Assembly: GCF_016735515.1 (NCBI RefSeq)
Contig: NZ_JAERQZ010000001.1
Coordinates: forward strand, 1,426,001-1,490,000
Reading direction: 5' to 3'
Length of the DNA stretch: 64,000 nucleotides
From: Piscinibacter sp. HJYY11
GTDB lineage: Bacteria > Pseudomonadota > Gammaproteobacteria > Burkholderiales > Burkholderiaceae_C
Part shown: one piece after another, positions 19,701 to 27,340 of the stretch
Layout of the letters: every line of letters starts with the position of its first letter
Position numbering within the stretch: position 1 is the first letter of the stretch
The notes under the pieces: generated by a model
Database searches by the model: none
The model's input: the letters and a program-made list of their open reading frames with translations, nothing else
Told to the model about the DNA's origin: nothing
Translations under genes and position numbers: made by a program

Positions 19701-20553
19701 CTCCACGGCGGCGGTCGCCGGCCTCACGCCCGACCAGATCACCTCACTCACCACCACGCAGGTCGTGGCCCTGGAAACGGCCGACATCGCCGCGATGGAC
19801 ATGACGCAGGTCGCGGCCTTCGAAGCCGAAGACCTGACGGTGATGAGCAACGCGCAGATCGACGCGCTCTTCGCCGCCACCCCCATCGTGCTCGACCTCG
19901 ACGGCAACGGCGTGCGCACCACCGCGGCGGCCGATGGCGTGAACTTCGACCTGGGCGGCACCGGCACCGTGCACCGCGCGGGCTGGGCCTCGGCCACCGA
20001 CGGCCTGTTGGTGCTCGACCGCAACGGCGACGGCCGGGTCAACGACGGCAGCGAGCTCTTCGGCTCGGCCACCCGCACCGCCAGCGGCGGCCGCGTGGCC
20101 AACGGCTTCGAGGCCATGAAGCTCGAAGACAGCAACGGCGACGGCCGGCTCGCCGCCGGCGACGCCCGCTTCGGCGAACTCAAGCTGTGGGTCGATGCCA
20201 ACCAGGACGGCAAGACCGACGCCGGCGAACTGCACGGCCTGGCCGATTTCGGCATCGTCTCGATCAACCTCGATGCGGTGACGGGCACCGAGGTCGACAA
20301 CGGCAACCTGCTGGGCCTGGTGTCGAGCTACACGACCGCCGACGGCGCCGAGCACGCGATGGCCGACGTGTGGTTCGCCAAGGACCGCAGTGCCGACCTG
20401 CAGCTCGGCGAGCTGCTCTCCGCTCCCCCCGCCGAGCTGCTGCCCGGTGCGGCCGCCCCGGCGCCATCCCAGGCTCCTGCCGGCACGACGGCCGCCCCCA
20501 CCGCCATCTCGTACCCGAGCTTCGGCGACACCCGGCCTGCACCGCTGATCTGA
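16735..20553 (+). CDS. Second octapeptide-repeat protein with the same C-terminal calcium domain
   Basis: A 1272-residue paralogue of the upstream giant protein. The first 37 residues (MKFSLGKIVTGTWVFYALRS...) are not repetitive and have no clear signal peptide. They are followed by a Gly-rich linker (GGGNGGAGGGGGS, about residues 40-52). About 124 octads of the same consensus run to about residue 1045 (AALTTAQV, RALTSAQV, ALETQDLRA variants), but without the regular 192-residue superrepeat. The calcium domain starts near DLDGNG (Asp1054) and keeps the DRNGDG, DSNGDG and DANQDG loops. The tail is Ala/Pro-rich and ends in APLI, matching the PLI end of the larger protein. Both probably use the same exporter. 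The gene starts 85 bp after the first gene's stop, so co-transcription is possible. Confidence 0.85.
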   Translation: MKFSLGKIVTGTWVFYALRSKVTRWSSFDTSATAGGGNGGAGGGGGSNSPYALTDEQVRALTPSQIAAMTTDELNALTVSQFAMLTVTQSGAITPTQMVALETQDFRALESADFRGMSSAQIQALTTDQIGLLATSRIVGISTDALPTMSTTQIAALSTAQIAALTTAQVAVMTTQQLATLTTDELNVMSTAQFAALTTTHIASFTSDRIAALETQDLRALGTAQFAAMNIGQVSAMRTDQVATLETQDLRAISVDAVAAFNASQMAALGTAQIAALTNNQVRGLSTLQVAALGSEDLVALTTAQVAALTVDQVAALSGSQIAALETTDLRAIATGMLQTLSTDQIAALTTMQIASLTSAQMGALTSTQLGALETADVRALTSAQVAGLTPAQLGAMTSDQIAALETADVRGFSTGVLQSLSTDQIAGFSSDQMAALTTTQIRALTNTQLASLDTVDLNALTTEQFAALTSTQIVALTTDQLPTLSTQDLQAISLPVLNAMTAEQINSLTPLQRASMSTAQIASFGTQMIASLAPADLNAFSSAHFAAFNSNQVRAFTTDQIAALETQDLRAINTAGIRAWSTEQIAAMGSDQIEALSTAQLVSLTTAQIAGLLPEDLGALSSAQLGALTSTQVMALTTAQLVAMETQDLNALTTAQFARLTTAQVNALTLDQVASLETGDLRALSTSQFRAFSPAQFDALGTQHFASLTTTQAAAITSAQLQSLSDIDFNAMGTEHFAAFTTAQTSAFTLGQIAGMETADLRALSTAALRGWTTDHFSVLNTDQLAALSTAQVASFSTAQIAGLDPSTLNALTTEQIGALTTTQVAALRPIQVALLETQDLNALGTAQFRALTTAQINALTLDQVANLETDDLRALSTSALQSLSPTQLLFLGTQHYEALTTQQVASFSSSQINAMDQQDLNALTTQHYAALTSMQVAGLSAGQFAALETQDLRALSTNAINSLSAVHLNSMSTEQISLLSTAQIAAISTAAVAGLTPDQITSLTTTQVVALETADIAAMDMTQVAAFEAEDLTVMSNAQIDALFAATPIVLDLDGNGVRTTAAADGVNFDLGGTGTVHRAGWASATDGLLVLDRNGDGRVNDGSELFGSATRTASGGRVANGFEAMKLEDSNGDGRLAAGDARFGELKLWVDANQDGKTDAGELHGLADFGIVSINLDAVTGTEVDNGNLLGLVSSYTTADGAEHAMADVWFAKDRSADLQLGELLSAPPAELLPGAAAPAPSQAPAGTTAAPTAISYPSFGDTRPAPLI

Positions 20554-20557
20554 CGCG

Positions 20558-21418
20558 CTAGCGGCGCATGACCTTGATCAGCGCCGCCAGCTCCTCGTTC
20601 GCGAGCCCGGCGGCCTGCGCCCGCTTCAGCAGCCGGTCGGCCAGCTCGGGGAGCTCGGTGTTGAGCCGCGCCTCGCGCGAGAACTCGTGGATGCGCTGCG
20701 TTGCTTCCACCGAGATGCGCAGCGGGCTCTCCTTCATCGTGAAGTCGCCCGACTGGATCACCTGGCCCTCGAAGGCAAAGAAGGCGCCGAAGCTCGGCGA
20801 GATGTCCTGGACGAGCTGGCCGAAGCGGGCCACGTCGAGCCCCTGCGATTCGGCGATCAGCGCGCCATGCGCAAAGCCGATGAAGGCGCCGTACACGTAG
20901 GAGAGCGTCGCCAGGTCCATCGTGGCTGCGGCATCGGGCTGCTCGCCCAGGTGGGCGTAGTGCCCGCCGAGGTCGGCCAGCACGCCCTGCCACTGGGCGA
21001 ACGCCGCCGGGTCGCCCGAGATGAGGATGGGCGTGTCGGGCTGGCCCATCTGGCTGGGGGCGGCCTGGATGGCGCCGTCGAGGTAGGCCACGCCATGAGC
21101 CGCGCACCACGCAGCGGCGTCGCGTGCATCGGCGGGGCTGCCGGTCGTCAGCTGCACCAGCGTCTTGCCGGCCAGGGCGTCGGCCACGCCGGGCTGCGCC
21201 AGGATCTCGCGCACCGCCACGTAGTCGTACACGCACATCACCACCAGCGGGCTCGCCGCCACGGCGGCCGCGGCGGTGGGTGCGGTCGCCACGCCCTCGA
21301 GGCCCGCCGCCTTGGCGGGGCTGCGGTTCCACACCGTCACCTCGCGGCCTTTGTCTCTGAACAAGCTGGCCAGGGTCGCGCCCATCGCGCCCAAGCCAAT
21401 CACGGTCACTGCACTCAT
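20558..21418 (-). CDS. NAD(P)-dependent oxidoreductase of the 3-hydroxyisobutyrate dehydrogenase/imine reductase type
   Basis: A 286-residue two-domain dehydrogenase. The N-terminal Rossmann motif VTVIGLGAMGATLA binds the dinucleotide, and NRSPAKA at the end of the second strand suggests NADP(H). The motif GAIQAAPSQMGQPDTPIL stands where hydroxyacid dehydrogenases of this family have GxxxAxxG. The C-terminal half is all-helical (LSYVYGAFIGFAHGALIAESQG), typical of the imine-reductase-like subgroup. The usual catalytic Lys is not obvious, which favours imine reductase-like over hydroxyacid activity. It is transcribed away from an HxlR regulator across about 100 bp, a common pairing of regulator and target. 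It ends 5 bp after the repeat-protein gene on the other strand. Confidence 0.8.
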   Translation of the reverse strand: MSAVTVIGLGAMGATLASLFRDKGREVTVWNRSPAKAAGLEGVATAPTAAAAVAASPLVVMCVYDYVAVREILAQPGVADALAGKTLVQLTTGSPADARDAAAWCAAHGVAYLDGAIQAAPSQMGQPDTPILISGDPAAFAQWQGVLADLGGHYAHLGEQPDAAATMDLATLSYVYGAFIGFAHGALIAESQGLDVARFGQLVQDISPSFGAFFAFEGQVIQSGDFTMKESPLRISVEATQRIHEFSREARLNTELPELADRLLKRAQAAGLANEELAALIKVMRR

Positions 21419-21478
21419 GTGTTCGCTCCAAAAAGAAGTGGGGGAGCGGATGATGGGAGGGTGCTTTCCATTCATCAA

Positions 21479-21519
21479 GTACCTACAATTTTGTCTGTAC
21501 CCACCTGGAGGTTCGTACC
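21479..21519. promoter_or_regulatory. Three GTACC direct repeats with exact 18-bp spacing (candidate HxlR operator)
   Basis: GTACC occurs at 21479-21483, 21497-21501 and 21515-21519, each start exactly 18 bp after the last, between the divergent oxidoreductase and HxlR genes. The third copy abuts the HxlR start codon at 21521. HxlR proteins usually autoregulate and control a divergent redox gene, so this is a plausible binding array. Confidence 0.5.
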
Positions 21520-21520
21520 C

Positions 21521-21874
21521 ATGAGCAGCGACGACGTTCATTTCAACTGCGGCATCGGCCCGGCCTTCGCCGTCATCGGCGGCAAGTGGAAGGCGGTCAT
21601 CCTGTGGGAACTGCACGGCGCCACGCGCCGCTTCGGCGAGCTCAAGCGGCTGGTGCCCGGCATCACCGAGAAGATGCTGATCCAGCAGTTGCGCGAGCTC
21701 GTCGCCGACGGGCTGGTGTCGCGGGTGGACCGGGCGACCGTGCCGCCCCACGTGGAGTACTCGCTGACGCCGCTCGGGGTGTCGCTCAACCAGGCGCTGG
21801 GCCCGCTGGCGCAGTGGGGCACCGACTACGAGGCCCAGCGCGCGGCCTCGGGCGCGGCCGACACGCCGGTGTAG
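21521..21874 (+). CDS. HxlR-family winged-helix transcriptional regulator
   Basis: A 117-residue HxlR/MarR-like DNA-binding protein. It shows the family signature: IGGKWKAVILWEL, RRFGELKRLVPGITEKML (recognition helix), then LVSRVDRATVPPHVEYSLTPLG (the wing) and a C-terminal dimer helix. The N-terminus has the conserved cysteine (VHFNCGIGPAF) that in several HxlR proteins senses quinones, aldehydes or other electrophiles. It probably represses or activates the divergent oxidoreductase gene and itself. The ATG at 21521 has GGAGG at 21508-21512. Confidence 0.9.
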   Translation: MSSDDVHFNCGIGPAFAVIGGKWKAVILWELHGATRRFGELKRLVPGITEKMLIQQLRELVADGLVSRVDRATVPPHVEYSLTPLGVSLNQALGPLAQWGTDYEAQRAASGAADTPV

Positions 21875-21999
21875 CGCCCGCGGGCTCGGGGGAGAACCGC
21901 CCCCTTTCCGCCCCTATTCCGCCCGCTTGGCGCACCCCCGCGTCGATAGCATGCCTCGTCACCATTGGCCTGCGAGACGCGCCCTGCGGCGCCTGCAAC

Positions 22000-22800
22000 A
22001 TGCCCCACGCGCCCTTTTTCAGCGTCATCACCGCGACCCACCTGCGCTCGCCCCTGCTGGCGCGCAACCTGCGGTCGCTGCGGGCCCAGACCTTCCAGGA
22101 TTTCGAGCTCATCGTCGTGGCCGATGCGCTCGATGTCGGCACCGCCACCGTCTGCGCGGAGCTGCTGCGCGAGCAGGATGTCTTCATCAAGCGCGGTGGC
22201 CGCCGCGGCCCGGCGGAAAGCCGCAACGTCGGCATGTCGCTCGCGCGCGGCGAGTGGGTGGTCTTCCTCGACGACGACGACACCTTCGCCCCCGATCACC
22301 TGCAGAACGCGCATGCGCGCATCACCGCCGGCCCGGCCGCCAAGGTGCTGTTTTCCGACTTCGACGTGCTCACCGAAGACCGCTCGAAGGACCTGCACAC
22401 CGCCCTGTCGCGCAACCGCGTGAGCCTCGCGGCGCAGCCGATCGAGTCGCTGCACGTCAAGAACTTCATCCCGAACAACGCGCTCGTCTTCCACCGCATG
22501 GTGCTCGAAGGCGTCACCGTCGACCCGCACCTGGAGTCGCAGGAAGACTGGGACTTCCTGCTCGCCGTCTGCCAGAAGGCGATGCCGGTGCACTACGAAG
22601 GCGGCGGCGCGATCGTCCACAAGGACTACGTGAACCCCGGCACACGCCGCGGCACCTCGACCGCCGCCAACGACGCGACGGTGGTCGTCGACTTCCTGCA
22701 CACCTACCGCCGCTGGCGGGCCCCCACGCCCGAGCTGCAGGCCCAGCGCCAGCAGTTGATGCAGTCCGTCGGGCTGGCGCTGCCCACGGCCTGGCTCTGA
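22000..22800 (+). CDS. Glycosyltransferase family 2 protein
   Basis: A 266-residue GT-A-fold glycosyltransferase. It begins FFSVITATHLRSPLLARNLRSL, with the QTFQDFELIVVAD segment, then GPAESRNVGMSLARGEWVVFLDDDDTF, whose Asp cluster binds the metal and nucleotide sugar. QEDWDFLL supplies the likely catalytic acid region. It has no membrane segment, so it is probably a cytosolic or membrane-associated enzyme for a surface glycan or glycoprotein. The ATG at 22000 is chosen because the longer frame upstream lacks family sequence. It is followed closely by two more transferase genes and they probably form one operon (13- and 19-bp gaps). Sugar specificity cannot be read. Confidence 0.88.
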   Translation: MPHAPFFSVITATHLRSPLLARNLRSLRAQTFQDFELIVVADALDVGTATVCAELLREQDVFIKRGGRRGPAESRNVGMSLARGEWVVFLDDDDTFAPDHLQNAHARITAGPAAKVLFSDFDVLTEDRSKDLHTALSRNRVSLAAQPIESLHVKNFIPNNALVFHRMVLEGVTVDPHLESQEDWDFLLAVCQKAMPVHYEGGGAIVHKDYVNPGTRRGTSTAANDATVVVDFLHTYRRWRAPTPELQAQRQQLMQSVGLALPTAWL

Positions 22801-22813
22801 GGCGGGACGCACC

Positions 22814-23707
22814 ATGCCATTCGTCTCGGTCGTCATCCCCGCCAAGAACGCCGAAGCCACGCTGGGCGAGACGCTGGAAAGCCTGACCGCGCAGAGCTTC
22901 CGCGACTTCGAGGTCGTGCTCGTCAACGACGGCTCGACCGACGGCACCGCCGCCGTGGCCGCCTCGTTTGCCGAGCGCCTGTCGATCAAGGTCGTGACGC
23001 ACGAGAGCTCGCGCGGCGTGGCCGAATCGATCAACGACGGCCTGCGTGCCAGCGACTCGGAGTTCGTCGCCCGGCTGGACGCCGACGACCTGGCCGCACC
23101 ACAGCGCCTGGAGCGGCAGCTCAGCTTCCTGAGCAGCCGCCCGGGCATCGACGTGTGCGGCAGCCACATGCAGATCTTCGGCGTGGAAAACGGCCAGCGT
23201 GTCGACCGCCACGTGCTCGCCCACCCGACCGAGAGCGCCGAGATCCGCACCGCGCTCTTGCAACGCTGCGCGATCTCGCACCCCTCGGTGCTGTGCCGCC
23301 GCAGCACCTTTGAGCGCTTCGGCTTCTACGACCCGCGCTTCGACTTCGCCGAAGACTACGAACTCTGGTGCCGCGCGAGCCTGCTCGGCGCGCAGTTCGC
23401 CAACATCCCCGAGGTGCTGACGCACTACCGCAAGCACGCCGGCCAGGTCAGCAGCCAGAAGGCGCAGCTGCAGTACGAGCGCGACATCGCGATCAAGGCG
23501 CGCTACATGGCCGCCATGCTGCAGGGCGAGAACCCCGGCCTGCTGCCGCAGTTCATCGCATTGCAGACGCAATTCCGCTCGCGCGACATCGCCCTCACCG
23601 TGCTGCAGCAGTGCGGCCCGACGATGACGCGCCTGGCGCGCGCCGTGCCGCACAGCGACGAATACGCCCGCATCGTGACGGGCAGCCTGATGCGCCACCT
23701 GCGCTGA
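22814..23707 (+). CDS. Glycosyltransferase family 2 protein
   Basis: A 297-residue GT2 enzyme. Motifs in order are VSVVIPAKNAEATLGETLESL, VLVNDGSTDGT (nucleotide binding), SEFVARLDADDLA (metal-binding DxD region) and FAEDYELWCRASL (catalytic base region). The last 70 residues are helical and not typical of the core. The layout matches transferases that elongate O-antigen, exopolysaccharide or protein glycans. It starts 13 bp after the previous transferase gene and is followed 19 bp later by the GT11-FkbM gene. Donor and acceptor are unknown. Confidence 0.9.
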   Translation: MPFVSVVIPAKNAEATLGETLESLTAQSFRDFEVVLVNDGSTDGTAAVAASFAERLSIKVVTHESSRGVAESINDGLRASDSEFVARLDADDLAAPQRLERQLSFLSSRPGIDVCGSHMQIFGVENGQRVDRHVLAHPTESAEIRTALLQRCAISHPSVLCRRSTFERFGFYDPRFDFAEDYELWCRASLLGAQFANIPEVLTHYRKHAGQVSSQKAQLQYERDIAIKARYMAAMLQGENPGLLPQFIALQTQFRSRDIALTVLQQCGPTMTRLARAVPHSDEYARIVTGSLMRHLR

Positions 23708-23726
23708 ACCACGAGAACAACACACC

Positions 23727-25247
23727 ATGACACTTGCCCACGCCGAGCCCGCCGTCGCCCCGACCACGAGCCCGCGGCCGGTCATCCTCAACTGCGCCAA
23801 GGGCGGGATCGGCAACCAGCTCTTCCAGCATGTGTTCGCGCGCAGCCTCGCGCGCCGCGTGGGCGCCGACCTGGTGACCGACCTGAGCGCCTTCGACCAC
23901 GACCCCTACGGCCGCCAGGCCTGGGTGTGGAGCCTGGCGGGCGAGACCCGCACCGGCACCGTGGCCCAGCACGCCGGCGAAGGCTGCTTCGTGCTGAAGG
24001 AAGGTCAGATCCAGTCGCTGGAGCAGCTGCCGCAGATGCCCCAAGGCGTGCGCACGCTGGTGCTCACCGGCTACTGGCAACGCGACAGCCTGCTCGACGC
24101 CAAGGTCGTCGAAGAGACCTACGCGCAGCTCGCGCGCCGCGCCGGCGGCATGGTGTCGGCCGAGCTCGCACTGCAGATCCAGGGCAGCGCCGACGCGATC
24201 GCGGTCCACATCCGCCGTGGCGACTACGGCCACATGGGCCTGTGCAAGGACAGCTACTACCTCGCCGCCATCGAGAACCTCAAGCTCAACCACCCGCAGG
24301 CCGAGCTCTTCGTCTTCAGCGACGAGCCCAACTACGCGCGCCACCTGCTGCTGAGCGCGGGCCATGCGTTCACACCGGTGGCCAGCGGCAGCGACCTGGG
24401 CGACCTCTACCTGATGTCGCTCTGCCAGCATTTCGTGATCGCCAATTCGAGCTACTCCTGGTGGGCGGCCCGCTTCGGCGAGCACAAGGGCGGCACCGTG
24501 ATCTGCCCGAAGGAGTGGGTCACCATCGATGCCACGCCCTCGCCCTGCCCGGCGCGCTGGGTGCAAGTGGCCGGCGCAGTGCATCCCTTCAAGCTGGACG
24601 CGGCCGAGCTCGCCGCCAGCGCACAGAAGCTGCAGAAGCAACGCTTCGACGACGCCATCCGCGCCTGGTTTGCCACGCGCGGCGACCAGACCCTGCGCCT
24701 GGAGTTCCCCGAGCTCGACGCCGACAGCACCGTGCTCGACCTCGGCGGCTACAAGGGCGACTGGACGGCCGAGATCCACCAGCGCTATGGCTCGAACGTC
24801 TACGTCTTCGAGCCCATCAAGGGCTACCACGACAACATCTGCGCGCGCTTTGCCGCACACCCCAAGGTGAAGCCCTGCCAGTTCGGCCTGGGCGCGCAAG
24901 ACGCCACGCTGGACATGGGCCACTCGGCCGACGGCACCGGCGCCTTCATGAAGGCCTCGGTGAGCGAGAGCGTGACGCTGGTCGAAGCGGCGAAGTTCCT
25001 GCGCGAGCACCGCATCGAGCGCATCGACCTCCTGAAGATCAACATCGAAGGCGGCGAGTACGACCTGCTCGAGCACCTGATCGAAACGGGCGACATCAAG
25101 AAGGTGCGCCGCCTGCAGGTGCAGTTCCACGACTTCGTGCCGAACGCGATCGCGCTGCGCGCGAGCATCGTCGAGAAGTTGCAGGCGACGCACCGGCAGT
25201 CGTGGTGCTACTACTTCGTGTGGGAAGAATGGAAGCTGGCCGAGTAA
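23727..25247 (+). CDS. Fusion of alpha-1,2-fucosyltransferase-like (GT11) and FkbM-type methyltransferase domains
   Basis: A 506-residue two-domain protein. Residues about 18-290 are GT11: GGIGNQLFQHVFARSLA near the start, VHIRRGDYGHMG (donor-binding HxRRGD motif) and IANSSYSWWAARFG. Residues about 300-500 are an FkbM-type SAM methyltransferase: STVLDLGGYKGDWTAEI (SAM loop), VYVFEPIKGYHDNI and RIDLLKINIEGGEYDLLEHL, the last diagnostic for FkbM. GT11 enzymes add fucose in alpha-1,2 linkage, and FkbM enzymes O-methylate sugars among other substrates. The simplest reading is transfer and O-methylation of a deoxyhexose on the same glycan. The gene ends the forward transferase operon before a terminator. 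Confidence 0.88.
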   Translation: MTLAHAEPAVAPTTSPRPVILNCAKGGIGNQLFQHVFARSLARRVGADLVTDLSAFDHDPYGRQAWVWSLAGETRTGTVAQHAGEGCFVLKEGQIQSLEQLPQMPQGVRTLVLTGYWQRDSLLDAKVVEETYAQLARRAGGMVSAELALQIQGSADAIAVHIRRGDYGHMGLCKDSYYLAAIENLKLNHPQAELFVFSDEPNYARHLLLSAGHAFTPVASGSDLGDLYLMSLCQHFVIANSSYSWWAARFGEHKGGTVICPKEWVTIDATPSPCPARWVQVAGAVHPFKLDAAELAASAQKLQKQRFDDAIRAWFATRGDQTLRLEFPELDADSTVLDLGGYKGDWTAEIHQRYGSNVYVFEPIKGYHDNICARFAAHPKVKPCQFGLGAQDATLDMGHSADGTGAFMKASVSESVTLVEAAKFLREHRIERIDLLKINIEGGEYDLLEHLIETGDIKKVRRLQVQFHDFVPNAIALRASIVEKLQATHRQSWCYYFVWEEWKLAE

Positions 25248-25270
25248 GCCTCGGCAACGTTCCAAAAGAA

Positions 25271-25298
25271 AGCGGGCCTCGAGGGCCCGCTTCTTCTT
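25271..25298. terminator. Bidirectional terminator between convergent glycan operons
   Basis: AGCGGGCC (25271-25278) pairs with GGCCCGCT (25284-25291) around a 5-nt loop, followed by TCTTCTT and preceded by AAAAGAA. It separates the forward GT11-FkbM gene from the reverse-strand cluster. Confidence 0.85.
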
Positions 25299-25316
25299 GA
25301 CCGGTCGACCAGGCCC

Positions 25317-26672
25317 TCAGGCCGGCACCGCCCGCACCACGTACTGCAGCGGCAGCGCATCGTTCACCGCCTGCTGCGGGTCGATCCCCAGGGCCTCGGC
25401 CATCATGCGGATGGCCGGCAGCGCCTTGTCGCGCGCCGGCTCGTTGAAGATGCGCGGGCCACCCGCCTCGATGCGGAAGCCGGCGTTCTGGAACATCTCG
25501 AGCATGGTCACGCGGGTGAACCAGCGCAGGTGCGTGCGGTCCATCAGGCCGCCGTCGGTGTAGCGGAAGTCGCCGATCGCAAGCTTGGCCTGCACGCTCC
25601 AGTGCTGCGCATTGGGGATGCTCGCCACCACGCAGCCATCGGCCGGCAGCACCTTGCGGATGCGGGCCAGCAGGCGCCACGGGTCGCGCAGGTGCTCCAG
25701 CACGTCGCCGAAGACCCAGCAGTTGCGGGTCGACAGCTCGGCCAGCTCCTTGTCGCTCATGCCTTCGACATCGAGCGCGGTCACCTGCTTGCAGTGGCGT
25801 TTGGCGATCTCGGCGGCCTTGGGGTCGAACTCGATGCCCCAGTAGTCGGCCTCGCCGTTCTTCTGCTGGTAGGCCTGCGCCAGGGCGCCGGTGCTGCAGC
25901 CCACTTCCAGCACCTTGCGTTGCGCAGGCATCAGGTTCAGCAGGTCGGGGTTGTACGAGCCGGCGCGGGCGGCCATGTCGGCGGCCTCCTTCTTGCGCTT
26001 CTCGGCCATCTCGGCCATCCACTCTTCCAGGTGGTAGCCGCCGGTGCGGGTGCTGGTGCCCTGGCCGATGTGGTCGATGAAGACCTTCTTCGTGCCCATC
26101 AGCACGTCGTTGGCGCACCAGGGCAGGTTGCGCAGCAGCTCGGACTTGCCGGCGTCGTGCAGCGCACGCATCGGGGCCACCATCGGCGCACCGTGCTTGA
26201 TGGGCATCGGCCACTCGCGCATCACCTCCACGTTGCACAGCATGCAGGGCGGGTGCAGGTAGGCGATGGCGCCATAGGCGTAGTCGATGTCGAAACCGTC
26301 CCGGTTGACGTAGGCCACGCCGCCGGCGCCGTAGTCGCCGGGCTGCAGCACGGCCAGCAGCTCCTCGATGAAGCCTTCGCGCAGCACCACGATGTCGGTG
26401 TCGAGAAAGAGCACCGGGCCCGACAGGTTCAGGTTCTGGATGGCCCAGGCCATGCCGGGGCCGTGGTGGATGTTGTATTCCATCGCGTGCAGCTGCACGC
26501 CTTCGAAGCCGGCCGCCACCTCGCGGATCCTGGCGAGCGGCCCCGGCTCGGAGCCGTCGACGATGTGGATCGGGTTGCGCGGGTAGAACTGGCGGAACGA
26601 GCTCAGGAGGCCCAGCAGCAGCTCGGGCGAGTTGTACGAGACGGCGACGACGGGAATGTCATGCGGGTTCAT
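25317..26672 (-). CDS. Fusion of glycosyltransferase-like and class I SAM methyltransferase domains
   Basis: A 451-residue protein. Residues about 1-215 resemble a GT-A glycosyltransferase: IPVVAVSYNSPELLLGLL, then IVDGSEPG and GPVLFLDTDIVVL, which supplies a DxD motif. Residues about 235-440 are a class I methyltransferase: KVLEVGCSTGALAQAY (SAM motif I), YWGIEFDPKAAEIA, VFGDVLEHLRDPW and a late LRWFTRVTMLEMF segment, as in ubiquinone- or sugar-methyltransferase-like proteins. The two domains suggest transfer and methylation, or a methyltransferase that caps a chain. It is the last gene of the reverse-strand run and overlaps its upstream neighbour by 14 bp, so they are translationally linked. 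Confidence 0.85.
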   Translation of the reverse strand: MNPHDIPVVAVSYNSPELLLGLLSSFRQFYPRNPIHIVDGSEPGPLARIREVAAGFEGVQLHAMEYNIHHGPGMAWAIQNLNLSGPVLFLDTDIVVLREGFIEELLAVLQPGDYGAGGVAYVNRDGFDIDYAYGAIAYLHPPCMLCNVEVMREWPMPIKHGAPMVAPMRALHDAGKSELLRNLPWCANDVLMGTKKVFIDHIGQGTSTRTGGYHLEEWMAEMAEKRKKEAADMAARAGSYNPDLLNLMPAQRKVLEVGCSTGALAQAYQQKNGEADYWGIEFDPKAAEIAKRHCKQVTALDVEGMSDKELAELSTRNCWVFGDVLEHLRDPWRLLARIRKVLPADGCVVASIPNAQHWSVQAKLAIGDFRYTDGGLMDRTHLRWFTRVTMLEMFQNAGFRIEAGGPRIFNEPARDKALPAIRMMAEALGIDPQQAVNDALPLQYVVRAVPA

Positions 26673-27339
26673 GGGTTTCGTTCCTGGAGTTGTCGGTGGA
26701 CGCGGCGTCTTTCACGCGGCCCACGATGCGGCAGGGGTTGCCGGCGACGATGCTCATCTCGGGCGCCTCGAAGTTCGGCGTCACCACGGTGCCGGCCGAG
26801 ATCACGCAGCCGCGGCCGATGCGCGCGCCCTTGAGGATGGTGACGCGCGAGCCGATGAAGACGTCGTCGCCGATCACCACCGGCAGGGGCTTCGCATCGG
26901 GCTGTGCACGCAGGCCGAGCTCGAGCTGGTGGGAGTTGCTGTCGGCCACGTGCAGCTCGGGGCCCACGAGCACGCGCTCGCCGAAGGTCACGCTCGCGCC
27001 TTCGGAGAGGATGAACGCGCGGTTGTTGAACACGGTGCCGGCGCCGATCTGGATCAGCGACTCGGGCGTGCGCGACTCGACGTAGCTGCAGCCGTAGCTG
27101 CCCGGCGAACGCGGCACGCCGAAGACCGTGGTGGTCGACAGCACGATGCGGCCCAAGCCCTTGAACTGCGTGGGCGTGAGCAGGTTGATGCTGCGCCGGC
27201 CCTCGCCTACCACCGCGATGCGGCCGCGGTCGGAGGTGTGGAAGAAATACTGGATCAGGAAGCCGCGCACCATGGACTCGAGGTCCAGCGGGTTCGCCGC
27301 GAGGACCTTGGCGGTGAGGCGTTCGAAGAGCCGCTTCAT
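26659..27339 (-). CDS. Hexapeptide-repeat acyltransferase (left-handed beta-helix, WbbJ/LacA-like)
   Basis: A 226-residue protein whose C-terminal two thirds are hexapeptide repeats of a left-handed beta-helix (FGERVLVGPELHVAD, IGDDVFIGSRVTILKGA, IGRGCVISAGTVVTPNF, VAGNPCRIVGRVK). This is the layout of sugar O- or N-acetyltransferases that use acetyl-CoA. The first 70 residues are an unusual N-terminal part (MKRLFERLTAKVLAAN...). The start at 27339 is chosen because it begins just after the upstream stop (1 bp between the two genes); a longer frame to 27498 overlaps that gene. It probably acetylates a sugar of the glycan made by this cluster. Confidence 0.85.
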   Translation of the reverse strand: MKRLFERLTAKVLAANPLDLESMVRGFLIQYFFHTSDRGRIAVVGEGRRSINLLTPTQFKGLGRIVLSTTTVFGVPRSPGSYGCSYVESRTPESLIQIGAGTVFNNRAFILSEGASVTFGERVLVGPELHVADSNSHQLELGLRAQPDAKPLPVVIGDDVFIGSRVTILKGARIGRGCVISAGTVVTPNFEAPEMSIVAGNPCRIVGRVKDAASTDNSRNETHEPA

Positions 27340-27340
27340 C

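Noticed and set aside
7191..20553. CRISPR array or simple microsatellite
   Set aside because: The 24-bp period is a coding octad with synonymous variation and no spacer/repeat alternation. There are no cas genes.
16735..20553. Classical RTX toxin
   Set aside because: No GGxGxD nonapeptides and no lipase, protease or pore-forming domain. Only the EF-hand-type loops are shared.
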